Of a DNA stretch of 64,000 nucleotides, positions 1-7,944 are shown piece by piece. Within the stretch, counting starts at the first letter, position 1, and each line of letters opens with the position of its first letter. The stretch is from Erysipelothrix rhusiopathiae. Lineage in GTDB: Bacteria > Bacillota_I > Bacilli_A > Erysipelotrichales > Erysipelotrichaceae. The stretch lies in NCBI RefSeq assembly GCF_900637845.1, contig NZ_LR134439.1:1116001-1180000 (forward strand), read 5' to 3'. A program made the translations under genes and the position numbers. Under the pieces are notes generated by a model. The model ran no database searches. It saw only the letters and a program-made list of their open reading frames with translations, and was not told where the DNA came from.

Positions 1-207
1 GAAACGGAAATACCAGGCTTTAAAGAAAGACTTCTTGTTAAGCCAGGGATTACCGGATGGGCTCAAGTTAATGGTGGGTATGACATTACTCCTGCTGAGA
101 AACTTGTGTTTGATCGAGAGTATCTCAATGCGTTTTCATTTAAACAAGATATCGTAATTATCTTCAAAACAATTCGTGTGGTTCTAACAGGAAGTGGCGC
201 ACGATAA
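1..207 (+). CDS. Bacterial sugar transferase, C-terminal end (5' truncated by window)
   Basis: The reading frame is open from the first base and ends at TAA 205-207, giving 68 residues. It carries the conserved C-terminal block of the polyprenyl-phosphate hexose-1-phosphate transferase family (KPGITGWAQVNG, then a DREYL-type segment and a KTIRVVLTGSGAR end). Enzymes of this family load the first sugar phosphate onto undecaprenyl phosphate at the inner membrane for capsule, teichoic acid or glycan synthesis. The N-terminal membrane part and most of the catalytic domain lie outside the window, so the sugar cannot be inferred. It is the last gene of its transcription unit, since a terminator follows at once. 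Confidence 0.85.
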   Translation, partial: ETEIPGFKERLLVKPGITGWAQVNGGYDITPAEKLVFDREYLNAFSFKQDIVIIFKTIRVVLTGSGAR

Positions 208-230
208 AGCACTCGAGAGAGTGCTTTTTT
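206..230 (+). terminator. Intrinsic terminator of the sugar transferase gene
   Basis: A GCACTC stem (209-214), GAGA loop and GAGTGC (219-224), flanked by AAA and followed by a T run. It starts inside the stop codon of the upstream gene. Confidence 0.85.
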
Positions 231-346
231 CATATTCTTGTGAATTCATGGTAAAATTAAGATTAATTAATATATGATTCTTTGTTAGAGTACTTTATAT
301 CAGAAGAATAGTTTATAATACTATTATTGTCGAGGAGGTTTTGTTT

Positions 347-3300
347 ATGGAAAGAAAGAGATTTCTAGCGTTATTTTTAACGTTAGTAATGCTTGTTACT
401 TCAGTTACTTATAATACATTAGCATTTGAAGAACCGGATGCATCATTAAGTACTGATGTGAATCAAGAAGTTGATTTAAATCATAAAATTGAATTTGAAA
501 AAGAAGAAGAGTCAGAAATTATAGAGGAACCAACTAAATTGGAACCTGAAGAACCTGTGGTTGATCCTGAAATTCAACCTGAAGTTCCTTCAAAAGCACC
601 TTTGAATACTTTAAAGGCGGTTTCGAGTCTTTGTGTCCAAGAGGGTTGGGTACAAAAAGGGACTGCTTGGTTTTACTGTGAAAATGGAAACCCAATCAAA
701 AATTGGAAAGAAATTGGGGGATATTGGTATTTCTTCAGACCGGATGGTGAAATGAAGTCACAAGCATGGCATCAAAGCGGTGATGATTGGTATTATTTTA
801 GTAAAAGTGGGAGTGCGGTCAAAAATGATTGGGCTCAAATAGGTGGTGTCTGGTATTTATTTAATTCTAAATCAGTAATGCTTAAAGACCAATGGACTCA
901 ATCTGGAGGTTATTCTTATTACCTAGGCTCAAATGGTAAGGCAGCGAAATCACAATGGAAAAAAGTTGGAGATGTTTCATATTATTTTGATTCATCAAGT
1001 CATCTCATTCGTGAAACCAGTGCTACCCATACCTATTCCGTTAAGAAAATTATGGATGATGGTAGTATTGCAACGGGAAAGGCAGATTTTGTAAGTAATA
1101 ATCTTAATGATGCCATAAATAAAATGAACCAACTCGGAAGTGGTTATGTTGTGACGTCGAAGGCTGGTTTGAGTCATTTGGGGATTGTGGCCATGAGTTC
1201 AGGATATGCGCATTCACTTCCAAGTCGCAAAGGGGAAATTAAAGATCTTGCAAGTACTGAAACATTAAACATCTATAGTAATCGTAATCTTTCGGGATCT
1301 GCGCTTACTTATATCTCAAGTAATTATAAAATGCAGTATAAAGGGACTGAATTAACGGACTCTGGAAACCCGGTAATTCGGGTTAATATTCAAGGTGCGG
1401 AAGGGTATGTCGATCTTAATAAAGTTGATTTAATTCCGATGCACTATATCGATAAAAAAATTCCAGTTTATTTGGGTGGTAATCTTGATGACGATGGTTA
1501 TCGAAAAGTCGTCGCTCCAGATTACTATTGGGTGAAAAATGGAGAAATATCATTATACTTCTCTCAAACCTACGCCCAAAGTGGAGAACAAGGAATTACG
1601 TATGCGCAAGCACCTTCGTGGCTTCCTGAATCCGGTAATCCATACTATTCCGAAGATGGTGTCCATTTCTTTAGCGATAAGGAACTGAAAAAACCTATAA
1701 TGGACGGGAACCAACCGGGAGAATTTTATGCGTATTATCAATGGCTTCCGGTTCGTAGTTTTTCAAATATTAGTGCGGATGATTTAAATGCGCGCCTACG
1801 CTATCTCGATAAAACAGACTCAATTATGTTTGGAAATGAACAAGCATTTATTGAAAGTGGTCATCTTTATGGTATGAACCCACTACTGTTATTTGCACAA
1901 GCTGCACATGAATCTGCTTATGGAACTTCGTGGTTGGCTAAAAATAGATTCAATTTGTTTGGTTGGAATGCAGTTGATTCCGATCCAAGTCAAGCATTGA
2001 CTTATACAGGTGTTTATAACAGTATTAATTATCATATGTCCAAACAATTAAGTTCTTATTTCGATGTTGGAGAGTGGCGTAATGCTGGACTGAGTTTTGG
2101 AAATAAGGGTTCTGGAATTGCTGTGCGTTATGCTTCAGATCCGTTTTATGGTATTAAAGTAGCGGGTATCGCTTATACAACAGATCGTGCAGCAGGATTT
2201 AAGGACCATAATGGCTATTCCTTAGCACGAATCAACAATCAAACAAGTACGCCTGTATATAAAGGGGCGAATACGCATTCAGGTGTTTATTATGCAACAA
2301 ATTCCGGGTTGAACCATCAAGTTGTTCTTGATCTGGGTGATTCAGCTGGTTTTATGAAAACATATTTATCAATGCCGGTAGTAAATGGCTCGGTATCCGT
2401 TAAAGCAATGCCTGTAGATTTACCGGCAAACTTTGGTTATATTGCAAATAGTGCACGGGTTAAAATTAAATCAAATGGTGTAAAGAAATCAAATGCTCCA
2501 AGCACGCGTATTACGGTAGCGGAATCGTCAAAGAAATACACTGTAACACAAGATCTCAATATGCGTAGTGGTTGGGGAACTTCAAATCGTGTCTTAGCGA
2601 CAATTCCTGCAAAGACCGTTGTTCAAGCATATCCAACTACAAATGGATGGGCAAAAGTTGTCTATAATAATCAAATTGGCTATGTATCACAAGATTATCT
2701 CACAACTGAAACGATCCCAACAGCGCCTAAAAAGGGCTGGGTTAAAGATGGAGCGAAATGGCTCTATTATGAAAACAATACACCTGTAAAAGGGTGGCGA
2801 GAAATTGGTGGAAGTTATTATCTCTTTAATAACAGCACAGGCGTTATGTATTCGAGTACATGGACTAAAGATGTTCAAGGGCGTTGGAGTTACATTGGTA
2901 CGGATGGTAAAGCATTGAAGAATGAATGGTTTAAATCCGCAGGAAAATGGTATTATGCTGGAAATGATGGCAAAATGCTTCGTTCGGGTCTTCATCTAGT
3001 AAAAGGTTCATGGTATGAATTTGGTTCTGATGCGGATATGAAAGCAAATAAATGGATTAAAAATTCTAAAGGGAAGTGGCATTATCTCAATTCAGGTGGT
3101 GCGGCTGTAAAAAATGCATGGGTTAAAGTCAGTGGGAAATGGTATTATGCTGATGCAAATAGTGAAATGATTACGGGTTGGAAGAAGATTAACGGTAATT
3201 GGTATGTATTTGATTCAAGTACCAAAATGCTTTCAAACCAGTGGTATAAAAATGCAAGTGGTACTTGGTCTTATGTATCGGATTCAGGTGCGGCATTAAC

Positions 3301-3613
3301 CAATCAATGGAAGAAGTCGGGTGGTAAATGGTACTACTTCTTAAGTCATGGTGGAACCGCACGTGGTGTTCATCGAATCGGTGGTTCAAGTTATGCTTTT
3401 GGAACGGATTCTGCAATGCATGCCAATCAGTGGGTAAAGCTGAATCAAAAATGGTATTATGCTACGGGTTCTGGAGCACTTCAAAAAGGCTGGATTAAGC
3501 TGGGTGGTGCTTGGTATTATTTAAATCCTTCTGACTGTGTGATGATTTCAGATAAAACAATGACGATAAATGGTACTCGATATCGTTTTGATCGTTCAGG
3601 TCGTATGCTTTAA
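347..3613 (+). CDS. Secreted LytB-like endo-beta-N-acetylglucosaminidase with choline-binding-type repeats
   Basis: Predicted peptidoglycan hydrolase of 1088 residues, exported and held at the cell surface. ATG 347 is chosen because GAGGAGG (332-338) sits 8 bases upstream; the in-frame TTG at 341 is too close to it. Residues 1-27 look like a signal peptide, followed by an acidic Glu/Pro-rich linker (about 28-90). A first set of aromatic GW-type wall-binding repeats spans about 100-220. A central SH3-like plus WW-like region precedes a glucosaminidase (GH73-type) domain around 480-620, with AAHESAYGTSW and likely catalytic Glu522. An SH3 domain lies at about 728-788. A second repeat set fills 797-1088. 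This order resembles pneumococcal LytB plus extra C-terminal repeats. Phosphorylcholine is a known surface component of E. rhusiopathiae, so the repeats may bind it; that is inference. Confidence 0.85.
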   Translation: MERKRFLALFLTLVMLVTSVTYNTLAFEEPDASLSTDVNQEVDLNHKIEFEKEEESEIIEEPTKLEPEEPVVDPEIQPEVPSKAPLNTLKAVSSLCVQEGWVQKGTAWFYCENGNPIKNWKEIGGYWYFFRPDGEMKSQAWHQSGDDWYYFSKSGSAVKNDWAQIGGVWYLFNSKSVMLKDQWTQSGGYSYYLGSNGKAAKSQWKKVGDVSYYFDSSSHLIRETSATHTYSVKKIMDDGSIATGKADFVSNNLNDAINKMNQLGSGYVVTSKAGLSHLGIVAMSSGYAHSLPSRKGEIKDLASTETLNIYSNRNLSGSALTYISSNYKMQYKGTELTDSGNPVIRVNIQGAEGYVDLNKVDLIPMHYIDKKIPVYLGGNLDDDGYRKVVAPDYYWVKNGEISLYFSQTYAQSGEQGITYAQAPSWLPESGNPYYSEDGVHFFSDKELKKPIMDGNQPGEFYAYYQWLPVRSFSNISADDLNARLRYLDKTDSIMFGNEQAFIESGHLYGMNPLLLFAQAAHESAYGTSWLAKNRFNLFGWNAVDSDPSQALTYTGVYNSINYHMSKQLSSYFDVGEWRNAGLSFGNKGSGIAVRYASDPFYGIKVAGIAYTTDRAAGFKDHNGYSLARINNQTSTPVYKGANTHSGVYYATNSGLNHQVVLDLGDSAGFMKTYLSMPVVNGSVSVKAMPVDLPANFGYIANSARVKIKSNGVKKSNAPSTRITVAESSKKYTVTQDLNMRSGWGTSNRVLATIPAKTVVQAYPTTNGWAKVVYNNQIGYVSQDYLTTETIPTAPKKGWVKDGAKWLYYENNTPVKGWREIGGSYYLFNNSTGVMYSSTWTKDVQGRWSYIGTDGKALKNEWFKSAGKWYYAGNDGKMLRSGLHLVKGSWYEFGSDADMKANKWIKNSKGKWHYLNSGGAAVKNAWVKVSGKWYYADANSEMITGWKKINGNWYVFDSSTKMLSNQWYKNASGTWSYVSDSGAALTNQWKKSGGKWYYFLSHGGTARGVHRIGGSSYAFGTDSAMHANQWVKLNQKWYYATGSGALQKGWIKLGGAWYYLNPSDCVMISDKTMTINGTRYRFDRSGRML

Positions 3614-3620
3614 AAATATA

Positions 3621-3655
3621 AAAAAACCATAGTCACTATTGTGATTATGGTTTTT
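3621..3655. terminator. Bidirectional terminator between glucosaminidase gene and pepF
   Basis: AAAACCATAGTCAC, a TATT loop, then GTGATTATGGTTTTT. A-rich and T-rich flanks let it serve the two convergent genes. Confidence 0.8.
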
Positions 3656-3675
3656 CTATGTCTGATTGTTTGTTG

Positions 3676-5421
3676 TTATTGAGTTAGTTCGATAAACATT
3701 TCGATGCGATCTGCCGCAACTTGGAGACTTGATTTCCAAAAATCTACATCTGTAACATCGATGTCTGCTTGTGCAGCGACATCTTCACAGGATGCAGTTG
3801 TTGTAGCTTTTAGAAGGTTTCGGTATGCCGGAACAAATGCTTCGCCTTCTTTTTCAAACTTAGCGTAAAGACCCAATGCGAATAAACCACCAAATGCGTA
3901 AGGGAAGTTGTAATAACTTAACCCGCCACTATAATAGTGTCCTTTACATGCCCACATATAAGGGTGATACGTGCTTGCATCGAGGCCATCTCCATACGTT
4001 TGACGTTGTGCTTCGATCATAATTTCTTTCAAATCTTTAGGGAATAAAAATTCAGTTTTACGGCGTTCGAAGACTTCAGATTCGAACTTAAATCGTGATA
4101 AAATGTCAACGATAATTTGTGTTAAATCTTGTAGTGAGTTTTCAATTAACACGAGTTTTTCTTCGTCGCTCGATGCTTTGAGTGCGGCATTGAAGACAAT
4201 GTTTTCGCAGAATGTTGATGCGGTTTCTGCTACAGGCATTGAGTAACTTGTGTTTAGTATTGGTAGATCTTCAATCATCATACCATGGTATGCGTGCCCT
4301 AATTCATGTGCAATCGTAACAATATCCGAGATAGAACCGTCAAAGTTGGTAAGAACATAACTTTGTTTTATCTGTGATTGGTTACTACAGAAAGCACCGC
4401 TACGTTTTCCTTCGCGAGGTAAAAAGTCAATCCATGCATCTTCGTAAGCAGTTTTCGCCATATCCGCAAGATCATCTGAGAACACTGCAAAGCTATTAAG
4501 AATCATTTCTTTGGAGTCTTCAACTGTATACGTTTTTGGGTTTTTGGTTTCAAAAGGTGCAAAGAGATCATACCAAGGTAGTCCGTTTTCATGATTCATG
4601 AGATGGGCTTTATGTTTTAGATATTTCCTAAATACAGGAAGATACGCTTCAATAGCCTCTAACAAAGCATCGAGTGTTTTCTTGCTCATTCTTGAATCGA
4701 AAAGTGTTTTTTCAAGTGCTGATTCGTAGCCACGTAAGTCAGAAATCGTATTTACAGTACCTTTGATGCTGTTCAATGCGAATGCGATGGAATCATCCAT
4801 CTTTTCATACAATTCTAATTCTTTATAATAAGCATCTTTACGAACCTTGGGATCGTGAGCGTATGCAAGGTTACGAATTGAAGCCATCGTGTGTTTTTCA
4901 CCATTAAATTCAATTGTTGTCATTGAAGTAAGGTGACCAAATAATTGATTCCAAGCGCTTGCGCCATTAATATTCAATTTAGAAATGACCTCTTCAACAT
5001 CAGGGCTTAAATTATGCTTGCTGAGGTCGATCATTTCTTGCAAGATAAATTCATGTTCTTTAACTAATGGACTTTCCGAAACCCATTGCGGAAATACATC
5101 TTTTGAATCAGCCATGAATTGACTGAAAAGAGCGTAAGCGCGTGATGTTTCGCTGAGTATGTTTTGGAGTTGTCCCATGTGGCGATTGCTTTCATTATCA
5201 CTTGCGTTTGCTGAAATCTGTAAACTTGCAAAGCTTACGAGTGAATTTGCAAGTGTATTGAGTTCTGAATCGAGAGTGATAAAGGCCTCTAAGTCCTTGC
5301 AATTTGTAAGGTTGGGTGCTAAGTCATTCATTGATTTAATAATTGTTTTGAGCTTTTCTACATCTGAAGTGTAGTCTGCGTCATACCCTTTATAAAGGGC
5401 GTCTAAATTCCATGTATACAT
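3676..5421 (-). CDS. pepF: Oligoendopeptidase F (M3 family zinc metallopeptidase)
   Basis: Cytoplasmic zinc endopeptidase of 581 residues that cuts short imported peptides. The M3 signature HELGHAYH places zinc ligands near His372 and His376 with catalytic Glu373, and a downstream ETAS-type segment supplies the third ligand region. Length is close to the usual 600 residues of the pepF/M3B clade, and there is no signal peptide. The start is ATG (complement of 5419-5421) behind AAAGGAG. It is a single-gene unit convergent with the glucosaminidase gene. A peptide-degrading role fits the opp importer encoded elsewhere in this window. Confidence 0.93.
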   Translation of the reverse strand: MYTWNLDALYKGYDADYTSDVEKLKTIIKSMNDLAPNLTNCKDLEAFITLDSELNTLANSLVSFASLQISANASDNESNRHMGQLQNILSETSRAYALFSQFMADSKDVFPQWVSESPLVKEHEFILQEMIDLSKHNLSPDVEEVISKLNINGASAWNQLFGHLTSMTTIEFNGEKHTMASIRNLAYAHDPKVRKDAYYKELELYEKMDDSIAFALNSIKGTVNTISDLRGYESALEKTLFDSRMSKKTLDALLEAIEAYLPVFRKYLKHKAHLMNHENGLPWYDLFAPFETKNPKTYTVEDSKEMILNSFAVFSDDLADMAKTAYEDAWIDFLPREGKRSGAFCSNQSQIKQSYVLTNFDGSISDIVTIAHELGHAYHGMMIEDLPILNTSYSMPVAETASTFCENIVFNAALKASSDEEKLVLIENSLQDLTQIIVDILSRFKFESEVFERRKTEFLFPKDLKEIMIEAQRQTYGDGLDASTYHPYMWACKGHYYSGGLSYYNFPYAFGGLFALGLYAKFEKEGEAFVPAYRNLLKATTTASCEDVAAQADIDVTDVDFWKSSLQVAADRIEMFIELTQ

Positions 5422-5519
5422 TGTGATATAATTCTCCTTTAAATATATTAGAATTATACCACAATTATGAAAGTTTGTTACATAATAATGTAAATGATAT
5501 TCAAATTATCAGAAAAACA

Positions 5520-5548
5520 TTGAAACAACAAACCAAACATGTTAAAGT
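5520..5548 (+). promoter_or_regulatory. Candidate promoter of the first aromatic leader
   Basis: TTGAAA (5520-5525), 17-base spacer, TAAAGT (5543-5548). The -10 is weak, but the arrangement matches the corresponding site of the paralogous leader at 6734-6762, including similar spacer bases next to the -10 (acatgt and cagtgt). Confidence 0.45.
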
Positions 5549-5573
5549 TTCTTTACAGAAAGGTTGGTGTCCT

Positions 5574-5624
5574 ATGACCAACATAAATCACAAACAAAAC
5601 AGCTCTTTCTTTTACTTTAGATAA
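5574..5624 (+). CDS. Leader peptide 1 with Phe/Tyr codon cluster (MTNINHKQNSSFFYFR)
   Basis: A 16-codon open reading frame opens with ATG 5574, ten bases after AGAAAGG (5557-5563), and stops at TAA 5622-5624. Codons 12-15 read Phe-Phe-Tyr-Phe, close to the stop, the hallmark of a ribosome-stalling attenuation peptide. It lies about 110 bases upstream of the receptor gene and immediately before a set of alternative RNA helices. A second leader ORF occupies the same place before the paralogous receptor gene, begins with a similar context (GAAAGGTTGG) and also ends in aromatic codons. Expression of the peptide is inferred, not shown. Confidence 0.75.
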   Translation: MTNINHKQNSSFFYFR

Positions 5625-5625
5625 A

Positions 5626-5714
5626 GGTTAATATCGCTACACGGTATTAACCCTTTTTCCTAGGTTAATCGAATGTAGCTCACTAATCAAAAAGCTGCAT
5701 TTGCAGCTTTTTTT
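5626..5714 (+). promoter_or_regulatory. Ribosome-mediated attenuator upstream of aromatic receptor gene 1
   Basis: Four competing helices can be drawn by eye. Helix A:B pairs GGTTAATA (5626-5633) with TATTAACC (5645-5652). An anti-antiterminator pairs GCTACA (5636-5641) plus ATTAACC (5646-5652) with GGTTAAT (5663-5669) plus TGTAGC (5674-5679). An antiterminator pairs AATGTAGCT (5672-5680) with AGCTGCATT (5693-5701). The terminator is 5689-5714. A ribosome at the leader stop would cover segment A and favour termination. A ribosome stalled earlier on Phe/Tyr codons would leave A:B free and allow read-through. No T-box consensus is present. Confidence 0.75.
5689..5714 (+). terminator. Leader terminator of attenuator 1
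   Basis: AAAAAGCTGCA, TT loop, TGCAGC and a seven-T run (5708-5714), ending 18 bases before the receptor start codon. Position just upstream of the ribosome-binding site marks it as a conditional terminator. Confidence 0.88.
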
Positions 5715-5731
5715 GTTTGAAGGAGGAAACG

Positions 5732-6685
5732 ATGAAAAAAACAATGATATTCTGTATGCTTCTACTATTATTGGTAGGCTGTAATAGTACAAAACAAAAA
5801 GATATATATACGATTGGTGTGTTACAATTCGCAGATCATCCATCGTTGGATGCGGCTTATGAAGGGATGAAGGTTAAGTTAGACAAGATTATAGGAAGTG
5901 AAAACTATCGAATTATTTATCAAAATGCACAAGGAGAAAACGGAAATAATGAATTGATGGCTCGTGGTTTTGTATCTCAAAACGTGGACTTAATCTATGC
6001 AATTGGAACAAACTCCGCACAAAGCGCTAAAAACGCGACGGAAGGAACAAGCATTCCAGTAGTTTTTAACGCGGTTACAGATCCAGTTACTGCAGGACTT
6101 GTTGATTCGATGGAACAACCTGGGCAATTTGTTACGGGAGTTAGTGATCAAACGCCCGTTAAAAAACAGTTAGCGCTTATTAAAGCACTCTTACCTGAAG
6201 CGAAGCGTATGGGGATTGTTTATAATATTGGTGAAATTAATTCTGTGACTCAAGTTGAAGTCATCACTTCCTTCGAAAAAGATTTAGAAGTCGTTTCGAT
6301 TGGGGTCACAAGTATGCAAGAATTACCAATTGCAACTCAACAGTTAGCAGAAAAGGTAGATGTTATTTTCAACATAACAGATAACATGGTCGTTGCATCA
6401 ACTGCGAATATTGCGGATATTGCTTCAAAATATAAGGTACCGGTGTTTGCCTCGGAAGATGGTCAGCTTGATGAGGGGATTTTAGCGACGGAATCGTTAA
6501 GTTACTTTGATCTAGGGGAATCGGCGGGTGATCTAATCTGTAAAATCCTTGTGGATCAGGTAGATCCAAATAATCTTTCTATTTTAATTTCAGATAAGAC
6601 AAAATTGTTTATAAATAAAGAGGTTGCTAAGAAGTTTGGTATTGCGATTCCAGCATCACTTGCAGAACGTAATGAGTTAAAATGA
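5732..6685 (+). CDS. ABC transporter substrate-binding lipoprotein 1 (TrpX-type, aromatic amino acid candidate)
   Basis: A 317-residue lipoprotein of the COG2984 receptor family, which in Firmicutes is associated with tryptophan/aromatic amino acid import. ATG 5732 follows AAGGAGG (5720-5726); an earlier in-frame TTG overlaps that site and is rejected. A short signal peptide ends in the lipobox LVGC (Cys about residue 17). Two alternating-lobe receptor segments follow (IGVLQFADHPSLDAA near the N-terminus, VFNAVTDPVTAGLV in the middle). It is about as long as, and clearly paralogous to, the receptor at 6988. No permease gene is adjacent, so it presumably shares the permease and ATPase at 7944-9633. 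The Phe/Tyr leader peptide argues for an aromatic substrate; the exact ligand is not visible. Confidence 0.8.
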   Translation: MKKTMIFCMLLLLLVGCNSTKQKDIYTIGVLQFADHPSLDAAYEGMKVKLDKIIGSENYRIIYQNAQGENGNNELMARGFVSQNVDLIYAIGTNSAQSAKNATEGTSIPVVFNAVTDPVTAGLVDSMEQPGQFVTGVSDQTPVKKQLALIKALLPEAKRMGIVYNIGEINSVTQVEVITSFEKDLEVVSIGVTSMQELPIATQQLAEKVDVIFNITDNMVVASTANIADIASKYKVPVFASEDGQLDEGILATESLSYFDLGESAGDLICKILVDQVDPNNLSILISDKTKLFINKEVAKKFGIAIPASLAERNELK

Positions 6686-6733
6686 AAATATATTCATTAA
6701 GAATGTAAGAAATGAATAAAACTGAAAAAGTAC

Positions 6734-6762
6734 TTGCATCTAAAAAACAACAGTGTTATGGT
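6734..6762 (+). promoter_or_regulatory. Candidate promoter of the second aromatic leader
   Basis: TTGCAT (6734-6739), 17-base spacer, TATGGT (6757-6762), placed 25 bases before the leader ATG. Layout parallels the promoter at 5520-5548, suggesting the promoter, leader and receptor gene were duplicated together. Confidence 0.5.
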
Positions 6763-6786
6763 TGTAACGAAAGGTTGGGTATTCCA

Positions 6787-6849
6787 ATGAAAAATATAAA
6801 CAATTTAAATCAAGCCCAACAATGGAGCTACTATTATTATTTTAGTTAA
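6787..6849 (+). CDS. Leader peptide 2 with Trp/Tyr/Phe codon cluster (MKNINNLNQAQQWSYYYYFS)
   Basis: A 20-codon reading frame starts at ATG 6787 behind AAGG (6771-6774) and stops at TAA 6847-6849. Codons 13-19 read Trp-Ser-Tyr-Tyr-Tyr-Tyr-Phe, six aromatic codons within seven, directly before the stop. A Tyr-Tyr-Tyr-Tyr run next to Trp is hard to explain except as a translation sensor. The stop codon lies two bases before the first arm of helix A:B, exactly the spacing of leader 1. The GTTGGG upstream of the ATG (6774-6779) can pair with CCCAAC inside the ORF (6815-6820), which may tune initiation. Confidence 0.82.
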   Translation: MKNINNLNQAQQWSYYYYFS

Positions 6850-6850
6850 T

Positions 6851-6963
6851 TAGTTAATATGCCGCGTGGATATTAGCTATTTTGTGTTACTAAAATCTAC
6901 AGGCTCCCATCAATCTCGTATCAACTTAACAAAGCCGTGTAGATTTCTGTACATGGCTTTTTT
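6851..6963 (+). promoter_or_regulatory. Ribosome-mediated attenuator upstream of aromatic receptor gene 2
   Basis: The same helix set as attenuator 1 is built from different bases. Helix A:B pairs TAGTTAATAT (6851-6860) with ATATTAGCTA (6870-6879). The anti-antiterminator pairs GTGGATATTAG (6866-6876) with CTAAAATCTAC (6890-6900), one mismatch, extended by GCC (6861-6863) with GGC (6902-6904). The antiterminator pairs AATCTACAGGCT (6894-6905) with AGCCGTGTAGATT (6933-6945), one bulge. The terminator is 6931-6963. Conserved pairing with changed sequence is compensatory evidence for a real RNA switch. Confidence 0.8.
6931..6963 (+). terminator. Leader terminator of attenuator 2
   Basis: AAAGCCGTGTA pairs with TACATGGCTTT (one G-T), followed by a T run, 25 bases before the receptor ATG. 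Confidence 0.85.
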
Positions 6964-6987
6964 GTTGGATTGAAAGAGGAGAAAAAA

Positions 6988-7944
6988 ATGAAAAAAATAA
7001 TATTGATGCTCATAGGAGCACTTGTACTTACAGGGTGCATGGATAGTAAACAGAAGGAAATGAGAATCGGTGTTATTCAATGGGCTGAACACCCAGCGCT
7101 AGCAGATTCATTAGAAGGATTTAAAAAAGGTCTTGATGATCATGGCTTGACCGATAAGATTTCACTGGAAGTTAAAAATGCGAATGAGGATGTCGGTACT
7201 GCACATCTCATTGCAAATCAGTTTGTACGTGATTCTGTTGATCTAATATTTGTAATTGCAACACCAGCTGCTCAAGCAGCGATGAATGCAGTTGAAAAAA
7301 CAGAAATCCCAGTCATCTTCAGTGCTGTATCGGATGCGAAACAAGCAGGATTAGTCGATGATTTAATGCAACCGGGAGGCAACTTAACAGGGGTTAGTGA
7401 TTTACCGCCGCTGTCGAAACAAGTTGCGCTGATCAAAGAAATGCTTCCCGACGCTAAAAATATAGGAATATTATTCAATACAAGCGAAATTAATAGTAGA
7501 AATCAGATTGATGAAGTGCGTGGTATTGCACAAGATTTAGAAATTAATGTAATTGAAAAAGGTGTAAGTCAGGCTAACGAGATTGCGATTGCAACACAAC
7601 AATTAGTTCAAGAGACCGATGCAATTTATATCGTAAACGATAATATGATTGCTGCTGCTACTGGACTTGTGGTAGATACTGCAAATGGTGCCAATAAACC
7701 TGTATTTATGGCAGAGGTTGGACAGTTTGATCAAGGCATTCTCGCTTCAGATTCGGTAAGTTATAAACAACTTGGCGAAAAAGCTGGGGAAATGGCTTAC
7801 GAAATTTTAGTAAATAGATCAGCGATTTCATCAATTCCAGTTTATGTTTCCGAACAAACGGAATTATTCGTAAGTGAGAACGTTGCATCGAAACTTGGTA
7901 TCAGTATTCCAGAAACGGTACGTGAAAGGGCGGTAATTCAATAA
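6988..7944 (+). CDS. ABC transporter substrate-binding lipoprotein 2 (TrpX-type, aromatic amino acid candidate)
   Basis: A 318-residue receptor lipoprotein, paralogue of the product at 5732. ATG 6988 lies after AAAGAGGAG (6973-6981); the upstream in-frame TTG at 6970 overlaps that site. The signal peptide ends in lipobox LTGC. The two-lobe receptor body follows the same motif order (IGVIQWAEHPALADS, VIFSAVSDAKQAGLV, EVGQFDQGILASDS). The stop overlaps the permease start (TAATG at 7942-7946), so receptor, permease and ATPase form one operon. The leader is dominated by Trp and Tyr codons, which points to import of those residues. COG2984/COG4120/COG1101 sets are predicted tryptophan importers in other Firmicutes; substrate here is inferred. 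Confidence 0.83.
   Translation: MKKIILMLIGALVLTGCMDSKQKEMRIGVIQWAEHPALADSLEGFKKGLDDHGLTDKISLEVKNANEDVGTAHLIANQFVRDSVDLIFVIATPAAQAAMNAVEKTEIPVIFSAVSDAKQAGLVDDLMQPGGNLTGVSDLPPLSKQVALIKEMLPDAKNIGILFNTSEINSRNQIDEVRGIAQDLEINVIEKGVSQANEIAIATQQLVQETDAIYIVNDNMIAAATGLVVDTANGANKPVFMAEVGQFDQGILASDSVSYKQLGEKAGEMAYEILVNRSAISSIPVYVSEQTELFVSENVASKLGISIPETVRERAVIQ

Noticed and set aside
5530-6987. T-box riboswitches before the two receptor genes
   Set aside because: The T-box core (AGGGTGGNACCGCG) and specifier stem features are absent; GCCGCGTGG at 6861 only resembles a fragment. The leader ORFs and helix set explain the sequence better.
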